64,000 bases of DNA from Okapia johnstoni (taxonomy: Eukaryota > Chordata > Mammalia > Artiodactyla > Giraffidae), in contig CM044321.1 in assembly GCA_024291935.2 (NCBI GenBank), forward strand, positions 62,428,985-62,492,984, in the 5' to 3' direction. The translations under genes and the position numbers were made by a program. Below the pieces are notes generated by a model. The model did no database searches and was not told where the DNA came from. It saw only the letters and a list, made by a program, of their open reading frames with translations. Of this stretch, positions 45,305-55,832 are shown in pieces; position 1 is the stretch's first letter; each line of letters starts with the position of its first letter.

Positions 45305-45995
45305 CAGCTGAAACGGAGCAGGACCATGTGGTCCTTGTCCCCTGACCATGTTCTCTGCCTGCGTTTTGCCTGTGGAAAACTTTAGTCAAAGAATAAGTTT
45401 AATCAGAGAATGAGACATGCAGACACAAAGGAAAACAGTCTAAGAGGTGACTAAATAATAATAATGTAGTCATTAAGCATAGTTAAGGAACTTTAGTTCT
45501 TTCTCAAGGGCTATGATAATATTCTGAGCCATATCCTGTGAGCTGTCTCATAGATACTAAGATACGAGGTGGAGAAGTTAAGTACACGATGACCAAACTG
45601 TACCCAGGACTTGAGTTGCTACAATTCTGAGAACTGACTGCAGAGAAGTGGGAACAAGTACACCCCGGAACTGAAGACTAATTGTACCTGAAACAACTAA
45701 AATGATGTTGGTCAGACCACTGATGATCAGTTTGAAGATGACTGTTAGAGATGACTATGCTGTTACTGCACGTAGCCCTCCCACCCTACCCTGTCTATAA
45801 ATGCTTTCACCCCCTGCTTGTCGGGGGCTAGGGGAGAGTCAGCCTTTGAACGGAGACAGATGCCCACCACCCTCCCCACCCCTGCCCCCCAGTTGCCAGC
45901 ATCTGAAATAAAGCAAAGTTTCCTTTCCACCAACCTGGCCTGCTTATTGGCTTTTGAGTGGTGAACAGCCAGACCGCCCACGCATATCTTTCAGT
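45305..45995 (+). mobile_element. Probable ERV-type solo LTR
   Basis: The right third has LTR architecture: TATA-like 'tgtctataaatgc' near 45791-45803, a GC-rich segment, AATAAA at about 45906-45911, then 'ggcctgcttattggcttttg' and 'gtggtgaacagccagacc', which resemble ERV1 U5 ends. No internal retroviral sequence follows. The left boundary is not certain and could lie well to the right of 45305. Confidence 0.5.
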
Positions 45996-46405
45996 AAAAC
46001 AGCCTCAGTTTCGAACTAGTTCTTTCATTTTTCTATATGGTATTGTAAACTTTTTATTTTACCCGTATATCAAGAATAGCTTGAAGCAGATTTTTTGATT
46101 CCTCTTTTCTTCCTCTCCTGGAGGCATGAATGAGTTGGAAAATAGCCCAAATTGAGGCAGTAAAAAAGATATTCAAGACATACGTGTCACCATCCTTTCA
46201 GCTTTCAATTAATTGTGAACTTTCAGCATGAAAATGATTTCATTGGTGTGTTTATTCACATAGTGATCTGGAAAATTTAAATAGCTTTGTGCAAAGTGTA
46301 ATTTATAAACAACAAAAAGATATTTGGGGATTGAATTTAAAGTTCTCTTTTGAAGCAGAAATATCATATGACATCTTTCATATGCAGAATTTTAAAAGAA
46401 ATGAT
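45996..46405. other. No recognised feature
   Basis: AT-rich and unplaced. Confidence 0.5.
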
Positions 46406-46406
46406 A

Positions 46407-47035
46407 CAAATGAAATTACTTACAAAAAAAAAGAGACTCACAGACTTAGAGAACAAGCTTACAGTTGCCAGGGTAAGGATGGAGGGAAAGGGTAGTTAGG
46501 GAGTTTGGGTGGACGTGCACACTCCGCTATATTTAAAGTGGATAACAAACAAGGACCTACTGTTTAGCACAGGGAACTTTGCTCAATGTTACGTGGCAGC
46601 CTGGAGGGGAGAGGAGTTTGGGGGCGAATGGATACATGTATATGTATGGATGAGTCTCTTCACTGTTCACCTGAAACTATCAGTTCAGTTCAGTTCAGTC
46701 GCTCAGTCGTGTCCGACTCTTGGCGACCCCATGAATCGCAGCATGCCAGGCCTCTCTGTCCATCACCAACTCCCGGAGTTTACCCAAACCCATGTCCATC
46801 GAGTCAGTGATGCCATCCAAACATCTCACCCTCTGTCGTCCCCTTCTCCTCCTGCCCCCAATCCTTCCCAGCATTAGGGTCTTTTCCAATGAGTCAGCTC
46901 TTCATATCAGGTGGCCAAAGTATTGGAGTTTCAGCTTCAACATCAGTCCTTCCAATGAACACCCAGGACTGATCTCCTTTAGGATGGATTGATTAATAGG
47001 CTATACTCTAATATGAAATAAAAAGTTCAAAATAT
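46407..47035 (+). mobile_element. L1 3' end split by a BovB fragment
   Basis: 'gagactcacagacttagaga', 'caaggacctactgtttagca', 'cagggaactttgctcaatg' and 'cacctgaaacta' are the L1 3' UTR. After the BovB its terminal 'aggctatactctaatatga' and A-rich tail appear at 46998-47030. Confidence 0.82.
46681..46990 (-). mobile_element. BovB LINE 3' end inserted in L1
   Basis: Begins with repeated 'cagtt' units and 'cagtcgctcagtcgtgtccg', ends near 'tgatctcctttaggatgg'. It replaces about 12-15 bp of the L1 3' end. Confidence 0.94.
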
Positions 47036-47171
47036 ATATATATGCATGTGTTCTTCCTTCTTTCCATCACCTGAAATTAGAGATTCTCTTTATAGCTGCT
47101 GAGGCCATGAGGCGGCATGAAGCAAGTCCCTATGTGCACAACTGCATGCATGTTTATTTTGTCCATCCCAT

Positions 47172-47250
47172 GATGGTTGGGGAAGCCTGGTATGCTCCAG
47201 TCCATGGACTTGCAGAGTTGGACACGATTGAGCAAATGAACTGAACTGAT
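47172..47250 (+). mobile_element. BovB LINE 3' terminus, very short
   Basis: 'tgatggttggggaagcctgg' through 'cacgattgagcaaatgaact' to 'gaactga'; only about 80 bp. Confidence 0.85.
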
Positions 47251-47251
47251 A

Positions 47252-48068
47252 TTCTATTGCTGTAACTCCTGGGAAGCTTGCTACATTTCTTAGTGGGAGG
47301 CTTGCAAAACTAAAGGACTTCCGAAGTTCAAAACTGGCTTTGCCACCACGACATGCCATCTTTCCTGAAAAATGAGAACGTGAGTTGTTTTTCATTTCTC
47401 TGGAAGGCAACGCCACCTGTCATAGAATGCTACAGCCCCTGCTTAGATTTTGATAAGTAATTTCCATTTAGGTTTTATTTTCCTAAGGAAAGGTCTAAAT
47501 TGATTGAAAAGTTTTTTTCTTTTTTGTCAATGTACTTGGAGGAGTAAGGAAGAAAAAAACACCTCAATTGTAAGAAACTAAAAAGAGTATTTTTAGAAAA
47601 GTATTTATATTGAATCATAAAACTTACAGGCAGAGTGGATGTTGGAATTCATCTACTTCTCTCACGTACACACTCCTAACAGTTCAGCATCAGATATCTA
47701 TTATATTTAGTGATGAAAATCGAAGACCCATTTCTCCTAAATCCATTGATACTGTTCTTTACTTTAAAACCAAATAAGCTTCAAGAGAATCACATCCCAA
47801 TTTCTTCTTATTTTCAAAACTAAAAATACTTTTTGTCACCTATAAAATATGCTTGAACATTTTGTTTAATTAATTAATTATGTTTAATTTGGGTGAATTT
47901 TTAATTTTGTTCTGATAAATTAAATATGCATTCAATACTTACAGTCCATAGAAATAGATTAAAACCTTCAAAGAGATAAGCATGCTTACCTTTTAATCTA
48001 TTATATATCAGAAACATGCCAAAGTGTGTAGGACACAGAAGATACATGCTAAATATAGGTTAACTATG
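47252..48068. other. No recognised feature
   Basis: About 0.8 kb of unplaced AT-rich sequence. Confidence 0.5.
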
Positions 48069-48070
48069 AA

Positions 48071-48252
48071 AAAAGTGAAAGTGTTAGTCGCTCAGTCATG
48101 GTAGTTTTTGCAACTCCATGGTCTGTCTATGAAATTCTCCAGGCAAGAATACTGGAGTGGGTTGCCATTCACTTCTCCATGGGATCTTCCTGACCCAGGG
48201 TCTCCTGCATAGCAGGCAGATTCTTTACCATCTGAACTACCAGGGAAGCCCC
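48071..48252 (-). mobile_element. Bov-tA SINE, box B region shortened
   Basis: Minus-strand copy, head near 48252; 'cccagggtctcctgcatagc' shows loss of part of box B. Confidence 0.92.
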
Positions 48253-48253
48253 C

Positions 48254-48603
48254 TATAAATATATTTAATAATTAAAAATGTGCTATATTTTAAAGAAACT
48301 TAACTAAAACATGAAACCTGACTTCTTTCAGGAACTTATACTTCACTAAAGAAGACAAACACTAAAACAATTAAGCATAACACAAAGTCCAATAAAACTT
48401 TAACACCTTTAAAACTTTAAAATAAAACACCATTTATTTGAAAGTTGCAAAAGCATTAAATTGAAGATGGTGGTTTTCAGAGTATCTATATGTAATCAGA
48501 ATTATATTCTTATAAATAAACTGTTATTTAACAGTTCCAAGTTCCATTTAATTGCAAAATATATTTAAAAATGTTTTCAATTAATGATGTAAATTATCTG
48601 AAG
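48254..48603. other. No recognised feature
   Basis: AT-rich and unplaced. Confidence 0.5.
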
Positions 48604-48604
48604 C

Positions 48605-48835
48605 TATGACCAATTATTGCTTTATAATGTTTGTTGGTTTTTGCTGTACAACAACGTGAATCAGCTGTAAGTGTACATATGCATTAACATATATACACTA
48701 CCAGGTGTAAAATAGCTAGTGGGAAGATGCTGTAAAGTACAGGAAAATCAGTTCAGCGCTCTGCGAAGATCTAAATAGGTGGGATGCAGGGAGTGGGTGG
48801 GACGGAAGCTCAAATTTTAATTTTTATATTTGTAC
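48605..48835 (-). mobile_element. L1 3' end with inverted 5' part
   Basis: 48605-48684 is the antisense L1 3' terminus ('tgctgtacaacaacgtgaat' and 'cagctgtaagtgtacata'). 48685-48835 is the adjacent upstream L1 segment in sense orientation ('acatatatacactaccagg', 'agctagtgggaagatgctg', 'aggtgggatgcagggagtg'). This order is what 5' inversion by twin priming makes. Confidence 0.7.
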
Positions 48836-49738
48836 TACAAAGCTTACAGCCAAATTAAAAGCTAATTTAAAGCAACATACATAGGTCTTCATGGTATGCT
48901 TTCTGTCATCTCATTCACTGTCATCCATTTGTAACTCGATCTTTATTTTTCTTTGTTTTACTCATACTTTTAGTTTATTCTGCCTTTTAAAATTCTATTT
49001 GTAAGCTCTCAGTTACTTTCTGAAATGATTAAAATAGAGTTAAACAAATAAGTGAATAATCCTTATACAACTTCAGGCAACAAGAGGGGATTAAAGATGA
49101 AGTATTGAATAATCCCTGGGATGAGAGTACAAGCAAGGAGGTTACATGCCAGCCCTGCTTCTACCCTGGCAGGAGCAATTCACTTCTCTCTTTAGTCCTG
49201 AGAGTTTTTAGATCTGCAACTCGGTATGTCAGGATGAACTCTTGTGTCATAATCATCCATAATTTTGTAACTCCAAAAGCCTCTGGTACATTCAAAAGCT
49301 AAATTCTATTGATATTCAACACAGTTTGAATAAACTATGCAATTTTATGCCTATGTTCAAATGATTTTAATATTATACTCAATTTTAGCTTTGGCAGATT
49401 GCTATTGGCTCATTGGTGTTGACAGGCAAACTTGTGGGTGCATATTATTAGCTTTTCATAAAATGACATTTCATCTGTAGGCAGAGTAACAAATTTTGAA
49501 TTTTATGCATGAAAAGATTGATAGCTGGCACAATTATTAATTTCGGCAGGCTTCCTGTTGGTGGGTATATCATTTGGAAAAGACATTTGCATTTATGCTC
49601 TAATAAAAGAAGGCTCTCTCCTTTCCTTTAATTTTGGGTAGCATAACACTTTAAGCAGCTCTAACTTAAGAGTCCTAATACTTAGGGATATGTTAGCAAT
49701 TTTTATGACCGGGTGCCTATAGCAAGGTAGAAAATGTT
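48836..49738. other. Repeat-poor sequence, candidate conserved noncoding DNA
   Basis: No nameable repeat. The part 49381-49680 contains two inverted CCAAT boxes (ATTGG near 49405 and 49412), a 'cacaattattaatttc' homeodomain-like AT core near 49528-49545 and an octamer ATTTGCAT at 49585-49592. Enhancer function is inference only. Confidence 0.4.
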
Positions 49739-49739
49739 C

Positions 49740-49895
49740 AGGGTTTGTCAAAACTTGGGTTTGAATTCCAGCTACGTCTTAATAACCACTTGACCCTGCA
49801 AAAGGTATGTAATAGTTCTAAGCCTCAGCTCAGGCTGTAAAACATAAGTCTATTTACCTTTCAGGGTTGGTTTAGAAGATCAAATGAAAAAATAG
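49740..49895 (+). mobile_element. MIR SINE
   Basis: 'gggtttgaattccagctacg', 'aaccacttgaccctgcaaaa', 'taagcctcagctcaggctgt' and 'agggttggtttagaagatca' follow the MIR sense order. Confidence 0.7.
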
Positions 49896-49896
49896 G

Positions 49897-51035
49897 TTCA
49901 ATATCCCCAGCGTGGTTCCAATTTGGCAGATGTGAACACTTATGAAAACCCTTTCTCTGGTCTTTTCATATATGCTTTAGTGGCTTAGTCATACTCGATG
50001 GCTTAGTTCAAACCAAATGGTGTGGAAAGTTTCTTCTTCCCAAATTCCTAAAGCAGCTGTATTTTTTCTCAATTTTTCTCACCACAACAATTTAGGTAAA
50101 ATATTTTAGTCACAGAAATCCAGCAGAGAAAAAAAAAAAAGATCTAAACCATTGTCCTAAACAGCAAGGCCTTTATGCTACAGATATTCTAAATTCAAAA
50201 GACTGCTTAGGTCTAGTGTTTGCTACAGCTTAAATATGTGAAAAAATCATGAGTATCTTACACATGGGAAATATAATGACCTATTAAACAATTGGGAATA
50301 ATTACATTATATTCTAACTCTATATCATAAGAAGACAATATAGATGTTCTTAGAAGTTAGATATAAGGAATAAAAGACTAGAAAGAAAATTCTTTAAAAA
50401 TTCTTCGGATCTGAACATTCAAAATAAAGCTTACTATGAAAGATTTTGCAATCACTTTATTTTTAAAACGTGTTGAGGAAGTGTCAGATGGTGAAATTGT
50501 GAAAGGATCATTTAAACGCATTGATAGGGTACAAAATACACCTTAGCTTTTAAAAAGTTATTGGATTCTTATTTTCCATTAGAAACAGTTAACTCTAAAT
50601 ACAAGGCAAATGACTGCCATATATATCAGCTAAAAGGCCATAACAAGTATGAGATTGAGGTCTCGTTATATGTCTATTTTAAAAATACATTATACAAATG
50701 TACCATGAACAGATATAGTGGGGAAAACATGCAAAATCTTTCTTGGGACAGAGTGGACTGTGGTATAACATTACAGAACAATAAAGCATCTTTCTAAATT
50801 TATAAGTGAAATTGAGGAATATATAAAGCTAATCACCCCTTTATCTTACAGCTTAATGTATATAAGCATGCAAAACGGTATTAACATATGGACTTGATAA
50901 CTCACAATTATCATTGCTCATCATATAAAAATACACTTATATCCATAAAATTTTAATACCAAATATATTCTGTTGAAATTTTCAGTGGATCTCATGTCTA
51001 TTGACAGACACAATCTGTCATTTCCAACTTGAGTG
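49897..51035. other. No recognised feature
   Basis: About 1.1 kb, AT-rich, with a 15-base A-run near 50121. The frame at 50561-50797 shows no known domain and is not supported as a gene. Confidence 0.5.
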
Positions 51036-51036
51036 T

Positions 51037-52826
51037 TTTCAGTTCAGTATAGTTCAGTGGCTCAGTTGTGTCTAACTCTTTGCAAACCCATGGACTGCAG
51101 CATAGGGAATCCAGGCTTCCCTGTCCATCACCAACTTCTAGAGCTTACTCAAACTCATGTTGATTAAGTCAGTGATGCATTCCAACCATCTCTTCCTCTA
51201 TTGTCCCCTTCTCCTCCTGCCTTCAATCTTTCCCAGAATCAGAGTCTTTTCCAGTGAGTCAGTTCTTCACATCAGGTGGCCAAAGTATTGGACTTTCCTC
51301 TTCAGCATCAGTCCTTCCAATGAATATTCAGGACTGATTTCCTTTAGCATAGACTAGTTGGATCTCCTTGCAGTCCAAGGGACGCTCAAGAGTCTTCTCC
51401 AACACCACAGTTCAAAAACATCAATTCTTCGGTGCTCAGTTTTCTTTATAGTCCAACTCTCACATGCATACATGACTTCTGGAAAATATATAGCTTTGAC
51501 TAGACAGACCTTTGTTGGCAAAGTAATGTCTTTGTTTTTTAACAAGTTGTCTAGGCTGGTCATAACTTTTCTTCCAAGGAGCAAGTGTCTTTCACTTTCA
51601 TGGTTGCAGTCACCATCTGCAGTGATTTTGGAGACCCCCAAAATAGAGTCTCTTCAATGTTTCCATTGTTTCCCCATCTATCTGCCATGAAGTGACAGGA
51701 CCAGATGCCATGATCTTAGTTTTCTGAATGTTGAGTTTTACGCCAACTTTTTCACTCTCCTCTTGCACTTTCATCAAGAGGCTCTTTAGTTCTTTTTCGC
51801 TTTCTGCCATAAGGGTGGTGTCATCTGCATACTGAGGTTATGGATATTTTTCCCGGCAGTCTTGATTCCAGCTTGTGCTTCATCCAGCCCAGCGTTTCTC
51901 ATGATGTACTCTGCATATAAGTTAAACAAGCAGGGTGACAATATACAGCCTTGACGTACTCCTTTTCCTATTTGGAACCAGTTTGTTGTTCCATGTCCAG
52001 TTCTAACTGTTGCTTCTTGGCCTGCATACAGATTTCTCAGAAGGCAGGTCAGGCGGTCTGGTATTCCCATCTCCTTAAGAATTTTCCAGAGTTTGTTGTG
52101 ATCCACACAGTCAAAGGCTTTGGCATAGTCAATAGAGCAGAAGTAAACGTTTTTCTGGAACTCTCTTGCTTTTTTGATGATCCAATGGATGTTGGCAATT
52201 TGATCTCTGATTCCTCTGCCTTTTCTAAAACCAGCTTGAACATCTGGAAACTCATGGTTCATGTACTGTTGAAGCCTGGCTTGGAGAATTTTGAGCATTA
52301 CTTTACTAGTGTGTGAGATAAGTGCAATTGTGTGGTAGTCTGAGCATTCTTTGGCATTGCCTTTCTTTGGGATTGGAATGAAAACTGACCTTTTCCAGTC
52401 CTGTGGCCACTGCTGAGTTTTCCAAATTTGCTGGCATGTTGAGTGCAGCACTTTTACAGCATCATCTTTCAGGATTTGAAATAGCTCAACTGGAATTCCA
52501 TCACCTCCACTAGCTTTGTTCCTAGTGATGCTTCCTAAGATGCACTTGATGTTGTATTCCACAATGTCTGGCTCTAGGTGAGTGATCACATTATTGTGAT
52601 TATCTGGGTCATGAAGTTCTTTTTTGTATAGTTTCTCTGTGTATTCTTGCCACCTCTTCTTAATATCATCTGCTTCTGTTAGGTCCCTACTGTTTCAGTC
52701 CTTTATTGCACCCATCTTTGCATGAAATGTTCCCTTGGTATCTCTAATTTTCTTGAAGAGATCTCTAGTCTTTCCCATTCTATTGTTTTCTTCTATTTCT
52801 TTGCATTTATCACTGAGGAAGGCTTA
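51037..52826 (-). mobile_element. BovB LINE, 1.8 kb, 5'-truncated
   Basis: Antisense BovB from its 3' terminal 'cagttcag' repeats to 'gcatttatcactgagg', upstream of the reverse transcriptase. The endonuclease domain is absent. Confidence 0.96.
51354..52589 (-). pseudogene. BovB reverse transcriptase, longest open frame in the window
   Basis: The frame 52589 to 51786 is open for 267 codons and carries non-LTR reverse transcriptase motifs in order: FIPIPKKG at residues 70-77, QAGFRKGRG at 118-126, motif A DYAKAFD at 154-160 (its Asp is a metal ligand in the family), and motif B RQGCILSP at 212-219. A single missing base next to 51831 shifts the frame just before YADD (codons at 51820-51831), so residues 253 onward are out of phase. 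A downstream frame 51354-51641 retains ACESWTIKKTE and the ELWCWRRLL stretch. It is close to intact but inactive. Confidence 0.93.
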
Positions 52827-52827
52827 A

Positions 52828-53113
52828 GCCCTTTTTAATATGCATAGAGAAAAAAAGCAAAATTTCTTCTTTTCCTCGCATGTTGTCAAGGTCACTTGAG
52901 TCTCTGCCCAGATAGCAGTCCAACGTGTTCCAGGTTCTGAGATGGCTGGGATATCATCTCATTATTTTTAACAGGAGCGTGTATACCCTTATTCCCAGGA
53001 ACCGAGTCAGAGATACAAAAATTCTATCTTCCCTTATGAGCTTGGCACCTTCCGTATTCCATACTTGAAGCAGAACACGAACTGAGCGCTTTTACTCCTG
53101 AGACTATTAACTG
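52828..53113. other. No recognised feature
   Basis: Unplaced, slightly GC-richer sequence between the BovB and a CHR SINE. Confidence 0.45.
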
Positions 53114-53128
53114 TCCTGGTATCTATTT

Positions 53129-53322
53129 ATTTATGATTTTTTTTTAATGTGGACCATGTTTAAGTCTTTATTGAAATTTGTTACAATGTTGCTTCTGTTT
53201 TATGTTTTGGTTTTTTGGCCACAAGGTATGTGGGATCTTAGCTCCCCGACCAGGGATCAAATTCGTACCCTCTGCATTGGAAGGTGTAGTCTTAACCACT
53301 GGAACACCAGAGTAGTCCCTAA
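53129..53322 (-). mobile_element. CHR-2-type SINE
   Basis: Antisense: 'aatgtggaccatgtttaagt' tail side, 'ttttggttttttggccacaa' and 'gggatcttagctccccgacc' body. CCTGGTATCTATTT (53115-53128) and CCTGATATTTCATTT (53323-53337) form an imperfect TSD. Confidence 0.9.
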
Positions 53323-53390
53323 CCTGATATTTCATTTGTTATTTTCTTCCATGGCAAATATACCCAGTACTGAGTAGTCTTCCAAAAAGT

Positions 53391-53406
53391 GTTGTTGTTG
53401 TTGTTT
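53391..53406 (+). repeat. (GTT)n simple repeat
   Basis: Five GTT units followed by a T-rich tract. Confidence 0.9.
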
Positions 53407-53484
53407 TCTTTTTTTTTAGATGGTGGAAGTTAGCACCTATTTTTCTGATCTCTGGGAGATCTTATCTTATCTCCGTGAGATCAA

Positions 53485-53701
53485 TTCCCAGGTAGTGCTA
53501 GTTGTAAAGAACCCACCTGCTAATGCAGGAGACATAAGAGACGTGGGTTTGATCCCTGGGTCAGGAAGATCCCCCTGGAGGAGGAAATGACAACCCACTC
53601 CAGTATTCTTGCCTGGAGAATCCCGTGGATGGAGGAGCCTGGAGGGCTACAGTCCATAGAGTTGCAAAGAGTCAGACAAGACTGAAGCGACTTAACAAAT
53701 C
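53485..53701 (+). mobile_element. Bov-A2/Bov-tA2-type SINE
   Basis: Head 'ttcccaggtagtgctagttg' with the 'gacataagagacgtgggttt' variant, body to 'gaagcgacttaacaaatca'. Confidence 0.92.
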
Positions 53702-53702
53702 A

Positions 53703-54054
53703 CATACAAATGTGAAGAGACATTGTTATTAAAAGTTCATATTATTTAGCCCCAAATTTGTACATGACTTCAAGCAAAAACATGTTAACCTATTTTATGA
53801 GTGTGTCTCAGTGCCAGCTGTCACTGAAAGGATGAGAAAAGAGGAAACAGTGGGTAGGAGATGATCAAGGACTTTCATACTTTCAACAACCGTTTCCATC
53901 TGCTTTCAGAACAATATTTCTCACAAAGAATATAGAGACTAGAAAATAGCTGGCAAAGTATTACTCTGAGACCAGGCTGACTCCCTGGTGTTGAATTCCC
54001 CAGCTCCCAGCACTGCAAGAGGTGTTTTTGTGTTGTTTATAAGCTCCCTGTAGG
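53703..54054. other. No recognised feature
   Basis: Unplaced sequence. Confidence 0.5.
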
Positions 54055-54055
54055 C

Positions 54056-54233
54056 TATGCTGTGGGCAGAGTCATGTCCTACTCTTTGCGACCCCATGGA
54101 CTGTAGCCCACCAGGCTCCTCTGACCATGGGATTTTCCAGGCAAGAATGCTGGAGGGGGGTGCCATGCCCTCCTCCAGGGGATCTTCCCCACCTAGGGAT
54201 CAAACTTGTGTCTTCTTCATCTCCTGCATTGGC
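54056..54233 (-). mobile_element. Bov-tA SINE, head degraded
   Basis: Minus-strand Bov-A body clear from 54066 to 54200; the tRNA part ends at 'ctcctgcattggc'. Confidence 0.9.
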
Positions 54234-54309
54234 CTATTCTGATTCAATCAGCCTTTACCAAACTAAAGAACACACTCTGGTATGAGGAGAGGTTAAACGG
54301 GTTGATATG

Positions 54310-54497
54310 AAAAAGTGAAAGTTAAGCAACCCCATAGACTGTAGCCTACCAGGCTCCTCTGTCCATGGGATTTTCCAGGAAAGAGTACTGGAGTGGGTTG
54401 CCATTTCCTTCTCCAGGGGGATCTTCCCAACCCAGGGGTTGAACCCGGGTCTCCCACATTGTAGGCAGATGCTTTTACCATCTGAGCCACCAGGGGA
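54310..54497 (-). mobile_element. Bov-tA SINE with 3' deletion
   Basis: Minus-strand copy; the 'gactctttgcgac' segment near the 3' end is deleted ('gaaagttaagcaaccccata'). Confidence 0.92.
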
Positions 54498-54540
54498 ATA
54501 TGGCTTAGGACATATTTATTTTGAGTGGCCTAAGGCATTG

Positions 54541-54678
54541 TGACCTGGAGGAGGGAATGGCAACCCACTCCAGTATTCTTGCCTGGAGAATCCCATGGAC
54601 AGAGGAGCCTGGCGGGCTACAGTCCATAGCATCACAAAGAGTTGGACACAACTGAAGTGACTTAGCATGCACTCATGC
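54541..54678 (+). mobile_element. Bov-A2 SINE, 3' unit only
   Basis: 'ggaggagggaatggcaaccc' to 'gaagtgacttagcatgc'. Perfect TSD AAGGCATTG at 54532-54540 and 54679-54687 shows independent insertion of a truncated SINE. Confidence 0.94.
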
Positions 54679-54845
54679 AAGGCATTGCAATTGTTGATAT
54701 ACGGGTCCTGAACTTAGGAGAAAAAAGAAATTAAAAGAGGATACTAAGATATACGAGCAGAGATAAATACCTATTTTAAAATCTTAGCTCCACTCTTTAC
54801 CAACTATTTGACCTGGGACACAGAGAGAAATTTTTAAATTTTAGT

Positions 54846-54960
54846 AAACATGTACACCCATGGTGGATTCATGTCAATGTATAGCAAAACAAATACAATA
54901 TTGTAAAGTTAAAAAATAGAAAATAAATTAATTAAAAAAAAAACTAACAAAAAAGAAAAC
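54846..54960 (+). mobile_element. Ruminant L1 3' end with A-rich tail
   Basis: 'acacccatggtggattcatg', 'aatgtatagcaaaacaaata' and 'caatattgtaaagtt' are the young ruminant L1 (L1-BT type) 3' terminus, followed by an A-rich tail. Confidence 0.88.
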
Positions 54961-54990
54961 AAAGTGTGCATAGACATAAAGGAAGTTTTA

Positions 54991-55046
54991 TTTTTTTTAA
55001 ATTTATTTATTTATTTTTTTACTTTACAATATTGTATTGGTTTTGC
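54991..55046 (-). mobile_element. Minimal ruminant L1 insertion (about 56 bp)
   Basis: Antisense T-rich tail and 'actttacaatattgtattgg' from the extreme L1 3' end. TSD CATAAAGGAAGTTTTA at 54975-54990 versus CATAAAGGAAATTTTA at 55047-55062. Confidence 0.88.
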
Positions 55047-55354
55047 CATAAAGGAAATTTTAAAGTGGTGTCAACTAAGTTATTAATAATGTTAATAAAA
55101 TGGCAGTATAAAATGATACCAAGAATCATGGGGAAACAGGAAATTGTATTGCTTGTAGGACTGTATTTCAGAACAGTATCCAGAAGACAATTTCATAACG
55201 TATGTCAGAAACTGTAAAGTTTTGTGTTTTCACGTACAGAAATTTCTTCCATAAAACTGTAACTAATTATGTATATTCTTTACTTGATGTCTATTTGTCA
55301 TTACATTGGTTACTAAACGAAAAAAAAAAACGAACATTTCCAAAAAACAAATGA

Positions 55355-55570
55355 CTGGTTAAAAATATTAAATTAAATCTATATGATGGTCAGTCATAAA
55401 ATCATTCAATCATTAAAAAATTATAGACTTTTGAAATTGTTTAATAATGTAAAGATGCTCATTGTACATTTAACATGTGAACTTCTAGCTTATGAAATAA
55501 CATACATTTTTTTATACAATTGTGTAGAAATGCATAAATTAAAGAGAGGAAAATCATCCTTTTGCTTGTG
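55355..55570 (+). mobile_element. Old L1 3' UTR fragment
   Basis: 'caatcattaaaaaattatag', 'ttaataatgtaaagatgctc' and 'tgtagaaatgcataaattaa' follow an L1M 3' UTR block. Confidence 0.62.
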
Positions 55571-55639
55571 TATATTATGAATAAAAATATAATAAATAAA
55601 AATTAAACTTAAAAAAGTAATAATTTGTTAAAAATAAAT

Positions 55640-55832
55640 TGAGGACTTCCCTGGCAGCCCAGTGGTTAAGACTCCACACTGCCAATGCAGAAGGTTCAGT
55701 TTCAATCCCTGGTTGAGGAACTAAGATCCCACATGACTCATGGACAAAAAAACCAAAATATAAAACAGAAGCTATATTGTAACAAATTCAATAAAGACTT
55801 AAAAAAAAATGGTTCACATAAAAAAACTCTTC
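55640..55832 (+). mobile_element. CHR-2-type SINE
   Basis: 'gaggacttccctggcagccc' head, 'aattcaataaagacttaaaa' tail. TSD AAAAATAAAT at 55630-55639 and 55833-55842. Confidence 0.93.

Noticed and set aside
50561..50797. 78-codon open frame in repeat-poor DNA
   Set aside because: No domain similarity recognised, AT-rich codon content and no splice or promoter context.
51951..52316. 121-codon plus-strand open frame
   Set aside because: Antisense shadow of the BovB reverse transcriptase; the same antisense peptide recurs at 6302-6667, 18788-19078 and 40449-40700.
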